A stretch of 64,000 nucleotides of DNA, from contig CAWVJY010000008.1 in assembly GCA_963929915.1 (NCBI GenBank), positions 232,645 through 296,644 of the forward strand, given 5' to 3'. A program made the position numbers and the translations under genes. Positions within the stretch are counted from its first letter, which is position 1, and each line of letters opens with the position of its first letter. A model generated the notes under the pieces. It made no database searches. It was given only the letters and a program-made list of their open reading frames with translations, and had not been told where the DNA came from. Source of the stretch: CAG-273 sp963929915 (GTDB lineage: Bacteria > Bacillota > Clostridia > TANB77 > CAG-508). Shown piece after piece: positions 27,148 to 36,759 of this stretch.

Positions 27148-28204
27148 ATGATTACTGATATTTTAAAAATGATTGCACCTGGTACTCCTATTCGTGATGG
27201 TTTAGAAAATATTCTAAAGGCAAAAACTGGTGCATTAATTGTCATAGGAGATAGTAAAGAAGTATTAGATTTAGTAGATGGTGGTTTCCAATTAAATATT
27301 GACTATACCTCCTCCAGGCTTTATGAACTTGCTAAAATGGATGGTGCAATTGTGTTAAGTAGCGATTTCAAAAAAATTCTTTATGCTAATGCACAATTAA
27401 TACCACAGTCTAGTATTACTACTACAGAAACCGGTACTAGACATCGTACGGCAGAGCGTACTGCAAAACAAACAGGAGCCCTAGTAATTAGCATTTCACA
27501 AAGAAGAAGTATTATTACTATTTTTAAAGGTAACCTCCGCTATGTTTTAGAAGATACTGCAAAAGTAATTTCCAAAGCAAACCAGGCATTACAAACAGTA
27601 GAAAAATATAAAAAGGTGTTTGATAATAAACTAAGTTTATTAAATGAATATGAGTTTAATGATATTGTTACTTTAGAAAATGTAATTAATGCCATTCAAC
27701 GTGCAGAAATGGTAATGAAAGTAGTAGAAGAGGTGCAAAGGTCTATTTACGAATTAGGAGAAGAGGGAAGACTTCTAGAAATGCAATTAGAAGAATTAGT
27801 TGGTGATTTAGAAAAAGAAGAACTTTTAATTATAAAAGATTATATTGCACCTGGTAAAAAACGTACTGCAGAAAAAGTATTAGCAGAAATTCAAAGTTTA
27901 GAACATGATGATTTGATGGTTCTAGAAAAAAATAGCTAATCTTCTAGGATATGAAGATTTCGACAATTATGACGAAGTAGGTGTTTATACAAGAGGCTAT
28001 AGAGTGCTTAGTAAAATTCCTAGAATGCCAAGTAATATTGTGGAGAATTTAGTTAAGTCATTTAAATCTTTCCAACATATTTTGGCAGCAGATTTACAGC
28101 AATTAGATGATGTAGATGGCATTGGAGAGGTAAGAGCAAGAACCATTAAACAGTCTTTGAAACGTATGCAAGAACAATTTGTATTTGACAATTTAATGTT
28201 ATAA
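27148..28204 (+). CDS. disA: DNA-integrity scanning diadenylate cyclase DisA (one frameshift)
   Basis: Makes c-di-AMP from two ATP and scans DNA for branched structures. The DAC domain lies in residues 1-140, with KMDGAIVLSSD (DGA) and TGTRHRTAER (RHR) motifs. A helical linker follows, then a C-terminal HhH region (LVKSFKSFQHILAADLQQLDDVDGIGEVRARTI). The frame breaks at about 27925 in a run of A that is one base too long; skipping it gives EKIANLLGYEDFDNYDEVG. AAAGGA precedes the ATG. Adjacent to radA as in other Firmicutes, consistent with joint roles in recombination and checkpoint control. Confidence 0.93.
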
Positions 28205-28326
28205 TTGTATAATCAAAACGCAAATTTTATAAAAAATTATTTTGGCATTGTAAGGAAAAAATTAAACACAAGGCACAAATTAAAATATAAATTTGGACAA
28301 GTAGTGTTAAAAAACAAGGAGGAATT

Positions 28327-29139
28327 ATGGAAGTATTTAAAAAAATTTTATTAATCTTAGGAATTATTATATTATTAGCAGGTATTGCTTTTGTAAGTTA
28401 TGGTTTTTATAAAAAGGCAACTACCAATATTCCTAATCCAGTTGCTACCATGGAAGTAGAAGGTTATGGAACTATTAAAATTGAACTTTATCCAGATAAA
28501 GCTCCAAATACAGTAGCAAATTTTATTCGTTTAGCAAATCGTGGTTTTTATAATGGGCTTACATTTCATAGAACCATTCCAGAATTTATGATTCAAGGTG
28601 GAGACAAAAATGGAGATGGAACAGGTTCTCCAAGTTTAAGTGATATTCAAGATGGCATTTCAGAAGAGGATAATAAAGAATATAATATTCCAGGAGAATT
28701 TATTGCTAATGGATATAATGAAAATAATTTGAAACATACCAAAGGTGTTATTTCTATGGCTAGAACTGACTATAGCCAAATGAGTACAGCTTTAACCCAA
28801 TATGGCTACAATTCAGCAGGTTCTCAATTTTTTATTATGACAGAAGATAATACTTCATTAGATGGATTATATGCAGCTTTTGGAGAAATAATTGAAGGTA
28901 TGGATGTTGTAGAAAAAATTGCAAATGTAGAAGTATATTATAGAGATACTGAACTTGAAGAAGGAGAGGAAGCACCAACAGATGAAGATGGGAATACCAT
29001 TTCATCAGACACTCCAATAGAAGCACCTGTTATTACAAGCATTACTGTAGAAACCTATGGGGTAGATTATGGTATTCCAGAAACCAATGATGTATTTGAC
29101 TATTATACATGGTTAATGCAACAATATGGAATGCAATAA
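28327..29139 (+). CDS. Membrane-anchored cyclophilin-type peptidyl-prolyl isomerase
   Basis: Catalyses proline isomerisation outside the membrane. A single N-terminal anchor (residues 5-28) is followed by a cyclophilin domain starting VATMEVEGYGTIKIELYPDKAPNTVANFI. Active-site elements are GLTFHRTIPEFMIQGGD and SAGSQFFIMTEDN, with LDGLYAAFGEIIEGMDVVEKI after them. An acidic insert near residue 115 and a C-terminal extension of about 60 residues are extra to the core. The ATG follows AAGGAGG. It has no lipobox Cys, so it is probably a signal-anchor protein. Confidence 0.9.
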   Translation: MEVFKKILLILGIIILLAGIAFVSYGFYKKATTNIPNPVATMEVEGYGTIKIELYPDKAPNTVANFIRLANRGFYNGLTFHRTIPEFMIQGGDKNGDGTGSPSLSDIQDGISEEDNKEYNIPGEFIANGYNENNLKHTKGVISMARTDYSQMSTALTQYGYNSAGSQFFIMTEDNTSLDGLYAAFGEIIEGMDVVEKIANVEVYYRDTELEEGEEAPTDEDGNTISSDTPIEAPVITSITVETYGVDYGIPETNDVFDYYTWLMQQYGMQ

Positions 29140-29201
29140 AAAGATACAACCTTAGGAAAATGACAAAACAGAAAATAGAAAACAAGAGGTAGGAAAGAAA
29201 A

Positions 29202-29408
29202 ATGGCAAAGAAAACAAACAATAAAGAAAAAATAGCAAAGAAAGTAGATAGCAAAGAAAAAAAGATACAAGAAAATAAAAAAGGAAAAGTAAAAAAAGAT
29301 TTAGGAAAAATGGCAACCAAAATTATGGCTATTATTTTAGTAGCTATGATGATATTATCTGTTGCTATTACATTAATTTATTATATGGTTTATGCGACGC
29401 AATCTTAA
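29202..29408 (+). CDS. Small basic single-TM protein (68 aa)
   Basis: Very lysine-rich N-terminal 40 residues (KKTNNKEKIAKKVDSKEKK) followed by one membrane segment (IMAIILVAMMILSVAITLIYYMVY). It resembles the small DUF4044-like proteins of Firmicutes; that family match is tentative. A RGTAGGAAAGAAA-type purine-rich site precedes the ATG. It lies between the cyclophilin and cdaA genes and may be co-transcribed with them. Function unknown. Confidence 0.65.
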   Translation: MAKKTNNKEKIAKKVDSKEKKIQENKKGKVKKDLGKMATKIMAIILVAMMILSVAITLIYYMVYATQS

Positions 29409-29538
29409 AGCAAGATAAAAACTGTAAAGTAAAAAGTAATTTACAAAAAAGAATATAAAAACATAATTTGAAAAGAATATAGAAACAAAATTTGCAAAAA
29501 ATAAGGTAGAAAATAAAAATAAACAAAAGAGGTAAGAT

Positions 29539-30507
29539 ATGTTTGAAAACTTCACTTTAGAATTTAATGGAATTTGGCAAGCTTTTATGAGCTATATGAC
29601 AGATCTTTCACAAAATCCATTAAAACTATTAACTTTATTATTAGATTTAGTAATTGTAATTTATATTTTATATAAATTTATTGTGTCTGCTAGAAATTCA
29701 AGAGTATGGCAATTATTAAAAGGAATTTTACTTATTTTAATTATTACAGCACTTAGCGAAATTTTACAACTTAGAATTTTAAATTATATTTTAACATTCT
29801 TTATGCCATATGGTGTTATAGCTTTAATTGTTATTTTTCAACCAGAACTACGCAGAATGTTGGAACAATTAGGTACCAATAAAATAACCAAATATTTTGG
29901 ACTAGATAAGGACTTAGCAACGAAAACAAAAGAAGATATATATAAAATAGTTATTGCAGCAACTGAACTTGCTAAAGCTAAAACAGGGGGACTTATTGTA
30001 ATTGAAAGAGATATTCAAATAAAAGACATTATCGATACTGGTGTAAAAATAGATGCAGAAGTTTCCCCACAATTGATTGTGAACTTGTTTACTCCTAATA
30101 CACCATTACATGACGGAGCAGTTATTATTGCTAAAAATAAAATTGCAGCAGCTGCTTGTATTTTGCCATTAGCAGATGATAAAGATATTGCAAAAGAAAT
30201 AGGTACAAGGCACCGTGCAGGAATAGGAGTATCAAAAGAATCAGACGCTATTGCTATTATCATTTCGGAAGAAACCGGAAAAATTTCTGTTGCAAAAGAT
30301 GGAACCTTAATAGCAGATGTAAAAGAAGAAGCGCTAAAAAATATTTTAATCAAACATATTGTTGCAAAACGTTTTGGCAATGAAAAAGAAGAGAAAAATG
30401 TAGAACATGAAAATGCCGACAATACCAATATAGAAGATAGTATAGAGGAAACTCAAAAAGTAAAAAATAAAAAAGATAATAACACAGCATCAAAAAATAG
30501 AAAATAA
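29539..30507 (+). CDS. cdaA: Membrane diadenylate cyclase CdaA
   Basis: The main housekeeping c-di-AMP synthase of Firmicutes. Three TM helices lie within residues 30-100, then the DAC domain at about 110-260 with LHDGAVII (DGA) and GTRHRAGIG (RHR) motifs and a SEETGKISVAKDG strand. The last 60 residues are a charged, probably disordered tail. Normally cdaA is followed by cdaR (YbbR) and glmM. Here truA follows, so the regulator is not adjacent. With disA 1.3 kb upstream, two c-di-AMP synthases are neighbours. The ATG follows GAGGTAAG. Confidence 0.94.
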   Translation: MFENFTLEFNGIWQAFMSYMTDLSQNPLKLLTLLLDLVIVIYILYKFIVSARNSRVWQLLKGILLILIITALSEILQLRILNYILTFFMPYGVIALIVIFQPELRRMLEQLGTNKITKYFGLDKDLATKTKEDIYKIVIAATELAKAKTGGLIVIERDIQIKDIIDTGVKIDAEVSPQLIVNLFTPNTPLHDGAVIIAKNKIAAAACILPLADDKDIAKEIGTRHRAGIGVSKESDAIAIIISEETGKISVAKDGTLIADVKEEALKNILIKHIVAKRFGNEKEEKNVEHENADNTNIEDSIEETQKVKNKKDNNTASKNRK

Positions 30508-30590
30508 ATAATACAAAATAATAAAGAAAAAATAAAACAAATATAAAAACAAACTCTAAAATAAAAATAAGGATTCGAAATAATAAAAAT

Positions 30591-31325
30591 ATGAGAAATA
30601 TTAAACTAACAATAGAGTATGATGGTAGAGAATATCATGGATGGCAAAAACAGCCAAACAGGTTAAATATTCAAGGAGAAATTGAGCAAGCTATCCAAAA
30701 GGTAACGGGAAAAACGGTAGAACTCATAGGTTCTGGAAGAACAGATGCAGGAGTACATGCTTTTGGACAGGTGGCTAATTTTAAAATTGATACAGATTTC
30801 CCAATCGAAAAAATGGCTATTGCTATTAATTCTCAATTAAAAAGATCTATTCGCATTCAAAAAGCAGAAGAAGTAGAAGAGAGTTTTCATAGCCGTTATA
30901 GTTGCCATAAAAAAACATATGCTTATATTATTGATAATTCAGAACAAGGTTCAGCCATTTATCGCAACCTAACCTACCATATACCACAACCTTTAAATCT
31001 AGAAGCAATGCAAAAAGCAGCAGAATTTTTAAAAGGAGAGCATGATTTTACTAGTTTTAAATCGAGTGGTACTAGTAGTAAAAGTAGTGTAAGAACTATT
31101 TATGAAGCAAAAGTTTTAAAAGAGCAAGAAAGAATTGTTATTATGCTTACAGGAAATGGATTTTTATATAATATGGTTCGAATAATAGCAGGAACTTTAG
31201 TAGAAGTAGGACTAGGCAATAAAAAACCAGAAGAAATGCAAGATATCATTTTACAAAAGAATAGACAATTGGCAGGAAAAACATTACCAGCACATGGACT
31301 TTATTTAATGAATGTAGAATATTAA
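30591..31325 (+). CDS. truA: tRNA pseudouridine(38-40) synthase TruA
   Basis: Isomerises uridines 38-40 in the tRNA anticodon arm. The start IKLTIEYDGREYHGWQKQP is typical, the catalytic Asp is in GSGRTDAGVHA, and HDFTSFKSSG and GNGFLYNMVRIIAGTL supply the remaining conserved blocks. Length 244 aa is normal. Spacing from cdaA is 83 bases of A-rich DNA without a clear promoter; a weak AAGGA site precedes the ATG. A terminator follows. Confidence 0.95.
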   Translation: MRNIKLTIEYDGREYHGWQKQPNRLNIQGEIEQAIQKVTGKTVELIGSGRTDAGVHAFGQVANFKIDTDFPIEKMAIAINSQLKRSIRIQKAEEVEESFHSRYSCHKKTYAYIIDNSEQGSAIYRNLTYHIPQPLNLEAMQKAAEFLKGEHDFTSFKSSGTSSKSSVRTIYEAKVLKEQERIVIMLTGNGFLYNMVRIIAGTLVEVGLGNKKPEEMQDIILQKNRQLAGKTLPAHGLYLMNVEY

Positions 31326-31334
31326 TGTATGAAT

Positions 31335-31374
31335 AAAAAAGGATACAATGTACTTGTAACCTTTTTGTTTTTTA
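31335..31374 (+). terminator. Terminator after truA
   Basis: AAAAAGG-TACA and TTGTA-CCTTTTT form an imperfect stem around a short loop, followed by TTGTTTTTT. It starts 10 bases after the truA stop. Confidence 0.7.
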
Positions 31375-31414
31375 TGTCATAAAATATATAAAAAACAAAA
31401 AGGAGATAAGGAAT

Positions 31415-31840
31415 ATGAATACTTTATTAATATTTTTTGCCCTTCCTATAGCAACCATTATTTTAGCCATTGTATTACAAAAAATATTAAAATGTGCATT
31501 ATTAGTAGCAGCAACATTTTTTGCAATTTATTTAATTGTAACTTTTGCCGCTTTTGATGCTAGTTTTTTAGTCTTTGCTATTGCATATACCATTTTGGCC
31601 TATATTACGGCGGTAATAACCAAAATTATTTGCCATTGTTTAGAAATTTGGAGACAGCAATGTAATTGTAATAATACTGGAAATGCAAGAACACAAAATA
31701 CTCCAATTACCATTAATAATACAAGTCCTTGTACCAGTATTAATCTGGCAAGCGGAGCTAATTTGTTAACAGATACAAATCAAACAACTCAAACAAGAAG
31801 AAATCATAATTGTTGCTGGAATTGTTCACGTAGAGGGTAA
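31415..31840 (+). CDS. Unrecognised small membrane protein with Cys-rich tail (141 aa)
   Basis: The family is not recognised. Hydrophobic segments at about residues 2-20, 24-46 and 48-72 are followed by a hydrophilic Asn/Thr-rich tail with dispersed cysteines (CHCLEIWRQQCNCNN; ending RRNHNCCWNCSRRG). The paired CxxC-like cysteines at both ends of the tail suggest metal binding or disulphides. AAAGGAGAT precedes the ATG. It lies alone between truA and element B1. Confidence 0.65.
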   Translation: MNTLLIFFALPIATIILAIVLQKILKCALLVAATFFAIYLIVTFAAFDASFLVFAIAYTILAYITAVITKIICHCLEIWRQQCNCNNTGNARTQNTPITINNTSPCTSINLASGANLLTDTNQTTQTRRNHNCCWNCSRRG

Positions 31841-31888
31841 ACATAAGTTTTTATTTTTACATGCATAATATGATTCTAAAATTTATTT

Positions 31889-32037
31889 TATAAAAGGAAT
31901 AGAATTGTCTTTTTCAATTTTTAAAACCTTTCCCCTTTTGGACATCTGTAACTCGGCGTAAACGCCTCGAACAGCTGTCACAATGGTCGCCCACGCAAGG
32001 CTTAAAAATTTCAAAAGACAATTCTATTCCTTTTATA
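31889..32037. repeat. Element B, copy 1 (149 bp, 25-bp inverted arms)
   Basis: The left arm (31889-31913, core GGAATAGAATTGTCTTTT) and right arm (32013-32037) are perfect complements. Between them is a conserved core shared with copy 2 at 47.7 kb: CCTTTCCCCTTTTGGACATC, a CGGCGTAAACGCC hairpin, and CAATGGTCGCCCACGCAAGG. The arms and the internal hairpin differ from copy 2 but stay paired. Non-coding. Confidence 0.8.
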
Positions 32038-32048
32038 TTTAATACTTT

Positions 32049-32129
32049 ATTACAATTATATTACAAATATATTAAATTTATATTACAAACAAAGAACTTA
32101 TTGTTTTTAGACGAAAAATGTTGTACAAT
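32049..32129 (+). promoter_or_regulatory. Tad-like operon promoter with 11-bp-phased ATTACAA boxes
   Basis: ATTACAA starts at 32049, 32060 and 32082, with a degenerate ATTAAAT at 32071, giving exact 11-bp steps. TTGTTT (32101-32106) and TACAAT (32124-32129) form a promoter with a 17-base spacer. The last box begins 19 bases before the -35, as upstream of sepF. The 27 bases around the first boxes are identical to those at 13951, so the two promoters probably share a regulator. This and element B1 fill the 334-base gap. Confidence 0.65.
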
Positions 32130-32174
32130 AAATTAAATGATGATATTTTGTAAATTTATAAGGAGGAACAAGCA

Positions 32175-33125
32175 ATGGCAAAGAACCCAATGCAAAGAAA
32201 AGCTCAAAATTCATTTCTTTTAGGAATGTTAATCACATTATTAATAACAGGAATTATTATTGCTGTTTTAGTAATACAACTTACTAAAATAACAAGAGAA
32301 CAAAATGAGGCAAAAGCAAATTTAAAACAGGTTTATGTATTAACACAAGATGTTAATTCAGGAGATACTGTTACTACCGATATATTAACATTACAAGCAA
32401 TGGACGCAAGTACTATTCCATCCAATGCACTAAGTTTAGCAGAACTAACTGCTAAAAGCGATATTGTAGACGAAAATGGTAATCTTATTCAAAAAATGAA
32501 TGTTGTTAGTAAAATAGATTTGAAACAAGGAACAATTATTACTTCTGATATGATTGCAGTACAAGATGAATTAGCAGCAGATTTAAGAAAAGTAGAATAT
32601 AATATGATTGTTCTTCCAACACAGTTACAAGATGGCAAATATATTGATATTCGTTTAAAATTACCAACAGGAGAGGATTTTATTGTAATTTCCCATAAAC
32701 AAGTAGAAATTCCTACTGTTGAAGGAATAGATTCTTTAAATAGTATTTGGTTAAACTTAGATGAAACAGAAATTTTAACTTTAAGTTGTGCTATTGTAGA
32801 ATCTTATCAAATTCAAGGTTCTCTACTATATATAACTGAATATGTGGAACCAGGCTTACAAGAAGCAGCTACTGCAACTTATTTACCAAACGATTCAACT
32901 ATTAATTTAATTAACCGTGATCCTAACTGTGTAGCAGAAGCTAAAAATGCATTATTTGAAAGAAATAATAATCAGAGCACTAAAAATTCAGTTAGAAATC
33001 CTGTTAATAATAATTTAAATAATAATGCAGAAGATGCAATTGATAATGTTATTGACAATGTAGAAGAAGAAATTAGAAAAACGCAAGAAGAAAGACAAAC
33101 TTATTTAGAGTCGTTAGGTGGATAA
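32175..33125 (+). CDS. CpaB/RcpC-like SAF-domain protein (Tad-like locus)
   Basis: First gene of the pilus-like operon. One N-terminal TM helix (residues 15-37) is followed by a SAF-type beta-clip region (VYVLTQDVNSGDTVTTDILT; SKIDLKQGTIITSDMIA) as in the CpaB/RcpC Flp pilus assembly proteins. A C-terminal Asn/Glu-rich tail follows. 316 residues. AAGGAGGAA precedes the ATG. Assignment rests on the repeated SAF-like segments and on the TadA- and TadB/C-like genes downstream. Confidence 0.72.
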   Translation: MAKNPMQRKAQNSFLLGMLITLLITGIIIAVLVIQLTKITREQNEAKANLKQVYVLTQDVNSGDTVTTDILTLQAMDASTIPSNALSLAELTAKSDIVDENGNLIQKMNVVSKIDLKQGTIITSDMIAVQDELAADLRKVEYNMIVLPTQLQDGKYIDIRLKLPTGEDFIVISHKQVEIPTVEGIDSLNSIWLNLDETEILTLSCAIVESYQIQGSLLYITEYVEPGLQEAATATYLPNDSTINLINRDPNCVAEAKNALFERNNNQSTKNSVRNPVNNNLNNNAEDAIDNVIDNVEEEIRKTQEERQTYLESLGG

Positions 33126-33195
33126 TAGAAAAGTAAAAATATGATAATTTAGAAAATTAATCTTAAAAAATAGAAAAAAGTAATAGGAGGAAAGC

Positions 33196-33897
33196 ATGAA
33201 AACGGTAGGATTTATAGGGGCATATGATAAAACAGATTTGATTGTTTATATAGCAAGAATTCTAGTGGTATTAGGAAAAAAAGTTTTGGTAATAGATGCT
33301 ACTACTTTACAAAAAGCAAAATATATAGTACCTGCTATTTCTCCTGCTAAATCCTATATTACTGATTTTGAAGGTATTGATATTGCAGCAGGATTATATA
33401 ATTTTACCTCAATTAAAGAATATTTAGGGATGCCTTTACATGCAGCTTTTGAATATGATTATATTTTTATTGATGCAGATTCATCAGAAGTGATTGAAAG
33501 TTTTAATTTACAAACTGCAAACCAAAATTATTTTGTAACGGCTTTTGATGCTTATTCTTTAAAAAGAGGATTAGAAATTTTATCTGGAATAGCAGAACCA
33601 ATGAAACTAAAAAAAATACTATTTTCCAAAAATTGTACTGTAGAAGAAGATGAATATCTAAATTATTTATCATTAGGCTATAAAATTATATGGGATGAAG
33701 AAAAAATTTATTTTCCATTTGAATCAGGAGACCAAACAGTTATTATGGAAAATCAAAGAGTCGCCAAAATTAAATTGAAAAAGTTATCAGAACTCTATAA
33801 AACTAGCTTGATGTATGTTGCAGAAGAATTATTAGATAATGAAAAAGAAAGTGCAAATTTAAAAAAGGCATTTAAACAATTAGAAAAAGGGGTATAA
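33196..33897 (+). CDS. Degenerate ParA/MinD-like protein 1 (Tad-like locus)
   Basis: 233 residues with a ParA/CpaE-like layout: first strand KTVGFIGAYDKTDLIVYIAR, then VLVIDATT and EYDYIFIDADSS at the Walker B position. The P-loop glycines and lysines are lost (GAYDKTD instead of KGGxGKT), so ATP binding is doubtful. In Tad systems a CpaE/TadZ ParA-like protein places the machine at the pole. The second copy follows after 5 bases. GGAGGAA precedes the ATG. Confidence 0.6.
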   Translation: MKTVGFIGAYDKTDLIVYIARILVVLGKKVLVIDATTLQKAKYIVPAISPAKSYITDFEGIDIAAGLYNFTSIKEYLGMPLHAAFEYDYIFIDADSSEVIESFNLQTANQNYFVTAFDAYSLKRGLEILSGIAEPMKLKKILFSKNCTVEEDEYLNYLSLGYKIIWDEEKIYFPFESGDQTVIMENQRVAKIKLKKLSELYKTSLMYVAEELLDNEKESANLKKAFKQLEKGV

Positions 33898-33902
33898 AGT
33901 TC

Positions 33903-34748
33903 ATGGCAATAATTACATTTTGTAGTAATGAAACTAAAGAAACAGGACAAACCTTATCTTTAGCGGCAATTGCTTCTTTTATGGCAATTGAGCATAATTA
34001 TAAAATTCTAGTAGTATCCACAAATTTTAATGATTTGAGCTTAGAAAATTGCTTTTGGGAATATAACAAAATAAGGCCATCTGGAGCAATTAAAATAGAT
34101 GGACAAAAAAATGTGGGGCTAGAATCTGGAATAGAAGGATTAATTAAAGTCTTAAATAGTAATAGAACTAGTACTGAAATTGTAAAAAACTATTCTAGAA
34201 TTGTATTAAGAGATAGATTAGACGTTTTTTTATCACCTATTACAAAATCTTATCAAGAATATACACAAATTACACCATATTATACAAACATTCTTCAAAT
34301 TGCTAATAGGTATTATGACTTGATATTTGTAGACTTAAGCAAAAAAATGCCTAAACAAGATGCAAATGACATTTTACAATTATCTGATATTGTTGTGGTA
34401 AACCTTACTCAAAGATTAAAAACAATAAATGATTTTATGCAATTAAGAGAATCTAACGAATTTTATCAAAGAAAAAATGTAATGCTTGCTATAGGAAGAT
34501 TTGATAAATTTTCTAAATATAATAGCAAAAATATTACTAGATATTTAAAAGAAAAGAAATTAATTTCTGTAATTCCTTATAATACATTATTTTTTGAAGC
34601 TTGCTCAGAAGGAACCATTATTGACTTTTTACTAAAAGTAAAGAACATTACAGATGAAACAGACCGTAATAGTAGTTTTATAAAAGAAATTCAAGCAATA
34701 GATAATAGTATTATTTTTAAATTACAGGAACTACAAATGAAAATGTAA
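33903..34748 (+). CDS. Degenerate ParA/CpaE-like protein 2 (Tad-like locus)
   Basis: 281 residues, ParA-like order: AIITFCSNETKETGQTLSLAAIASFM at the P-loop position, YKILVVSTNFND, YYDLIFVDLSKKMP at Walker B, and DIVVVNLTQRLKTINDF. The deviant Walker A keeps the Gly-x-Thr but not the usual lysine. With the preceding gene it forms a tandem of diverged, probably non-hydrolysing CpaE/TadZ-like proteins. Downstream is the TadA-like ATPase, 27 bases away. Confidence 0.6.
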   Translation: MAIITFCSNETKETGQTLSLAAIASFMAIEHNYKILVVSTNFNDLSLENCFWEYNKIRPSGAIKIDGQKNVGLESGIEGLIKVLNSNRTSTEIVKNYSRIVLRDRLDVFLSPITKSYQEYTQITPYYTNILQIANRYYDLIFVDLSKKMPKQDANDILQLSDIVVVNLTQRLKTINDFMQLRESNEFYQRKNVMLAIGRFDKFSKYNSKNITRYLKEKKLISVIPYNTLFFEACSEGTIIDFLLKVKNITDETDRNSSFIKEIQAIDNSIIFKLQELQMKM

Positions 34749-34775
34749 TCCTATTAGAAAGGAGACTTTAAAAAG

Positions 34776-36759
34776 ATGCTTAATATACTTTTAATTGTAA
34801 TTGTGCTTTTATTAGCAGGTTTTCTTGTTTTTCGTTTTGTAAAGAAAAGACAAAATGAAAAAGTAGAAGAACAAATAGAAGTAGATGACAAAACTTATAC
34901 ACTAGAGATGATGAAAAACTTCGTAAAGAAAAGACTTGATGAAATTACCAAAATCAACCTTTATGATATTGGTCTTTCAGAAGAAGAATTAAAAAGAAGA
35001 AAGCAAAAAAAGTATGAGTTAAAAAAAGCATTAAAAGGTTGTACCTATGGAGATGTTAATGATAAAAAATATGTTAAAGAACTCATTTATGACTTACTTT
35101 ATCGTGAATATGGTGTTAATGAAACTAATGTATCAAAAGCTATACCATTTGATATTCCATCCCTTTTAACAGCACAAGATAAATTTGACATTATTCTTTA
35201 TATGTATAAAAATGAATTTGGATATGAAGCATTGCCAGAAATTATTAAAAAATATAACTTAGACGAATTAAAATATGTATCTGGTGAGGCGAAGCCTTGT
35301 TATGTAATTACCTCAGAAGAAATTGAAAAAATTTATGAAAAAGAAAACTTTGCTCTTACTTTTACTGATAAATTAAATGTAGTAGTACAAAGAATTTATC
35401 AACATTATAAAGGATATAGCAGTATTGATGAAATTAGAGATATGAACATAGATGGTATTTCAGGAGGTGTATCTGGACTTCCAGAATCTTTCTTAAGTCA
35501 AGTAGCACAAACCGATGGAGATTATTTAGACCAAATTGTAGAACATAAAGTTCCTCGTGCTTGTGATAGTATTTGGATTATGTTCCATGGTAAATCTATA
35601 CGTTTAGCGTTTCTATCTTTTGGAACAGAAGCAGAACTAAAAAGAGTATGTCAAAATATTTATAAATATAATAACCCAGGTCAATTATCAGACACCAATG
35701 GTTATAAAATTAATGAAATGAAAGATGGTTCACGTGTTGTTGTAGTTAGACCTAGTATGTCAGAAACTTGGGCATTTTTCGTAAGAAAATTCGACGTTAA
35801 ACGTGCAACTCTAGAACAAATTGTACTTTTTGATGGAAAAGAAGAAGCAATTGACCTATTAAAATATTTAGTAAAAGGTGCTAGAATTATTTCACTAACT
35901 GGTGAACAAGGATGCCGGAAAAACCACAATGCTTATGGCAATGATTGAAAACATATATGAAACTATGAACCTTCGTATTACAGAAACTGCATTCGAGCTT
36001 CACTTAAGAAAAATATATCCAACTAGAAACATCTTATCTATGAGAGAAACAGAAACTGTTTCTGGACAAGACTGTTTGGACGTTCAGAAAAAGACAGATG
36101 GTTCTGTTAATATTATTGGTGAGGTTGCAACAGACCCTGTAGCATCTTGGATGATTCAATCTGCACAGGTTGCTTCTAAATTTACTTTATTTACTCACCA
36201 CGCAAAAACTTTTCCAGACTTAGTAACTGCACTTCGTAACTCTATGCTTCGTGCAGGTGTATTTAAAGATGAAAGAACAGCAGAAGAACAAGTAGTGCAA
36301 GTATTAAACTTTGACATTCACTTAGTAAAAGACTTTAGGGGTAGAAGATACATAGAAAGAATTACGGAATGTATTCCTGTAGAAGATAAAAATGAATATA
36401 CTTTTGACCATAGAAAACAAAAAACTTTAGAAGGTAAAATGGATAAATTTATGGATAATGCTACCATATTCTTTACCAAATCTACCAATAGAGAATTATA
36501 CAAATATAGAAATATATTAGAATATCAAGACGGAAAATATGTACTTACAAATCCAATTTCAGAAACCAATATTCGCGAAATGAGAAACAACATGGATGAT
36601 AGTGACTTAGACGGTTTTAATGATTTCTTACAAAGAAACTGGGGAATTGCACCAAAAAGAATGGAAGACTATGAAACAAAAACAGCTACCGTTAGTGCAG
36701 AACCTAGCCTAGAAGGAGCTCCTAGAAAAAGAGGAAGAAAACCAAAAGCACAAGTTTAA
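34776..36759 (+). CDS. TadA/CpaF-like secretion ATPase with N-terminal TM segment (frameshifted)
   Basis: Motor ATPase of the type II/IV secretion superfamily. Unusually it begins with a membrane helix (NILLIVIVLLLAGFLVFRFVKK), whereas TadA proteins are normally soluble. The N-domain is followed by Walker A (GEQGAGKTT after correction), an Asp/Glu-rich segment, Walker B GSVNIIGEVATDP and the His-box FTLFTHHAKTF. One extra base near 35913, at the P-loop, splits the frame; both parts are otherwise intact, so an error is likely. Together about 660 residues. AAAGGAG precedes the ATG. Confidence 0.82.
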
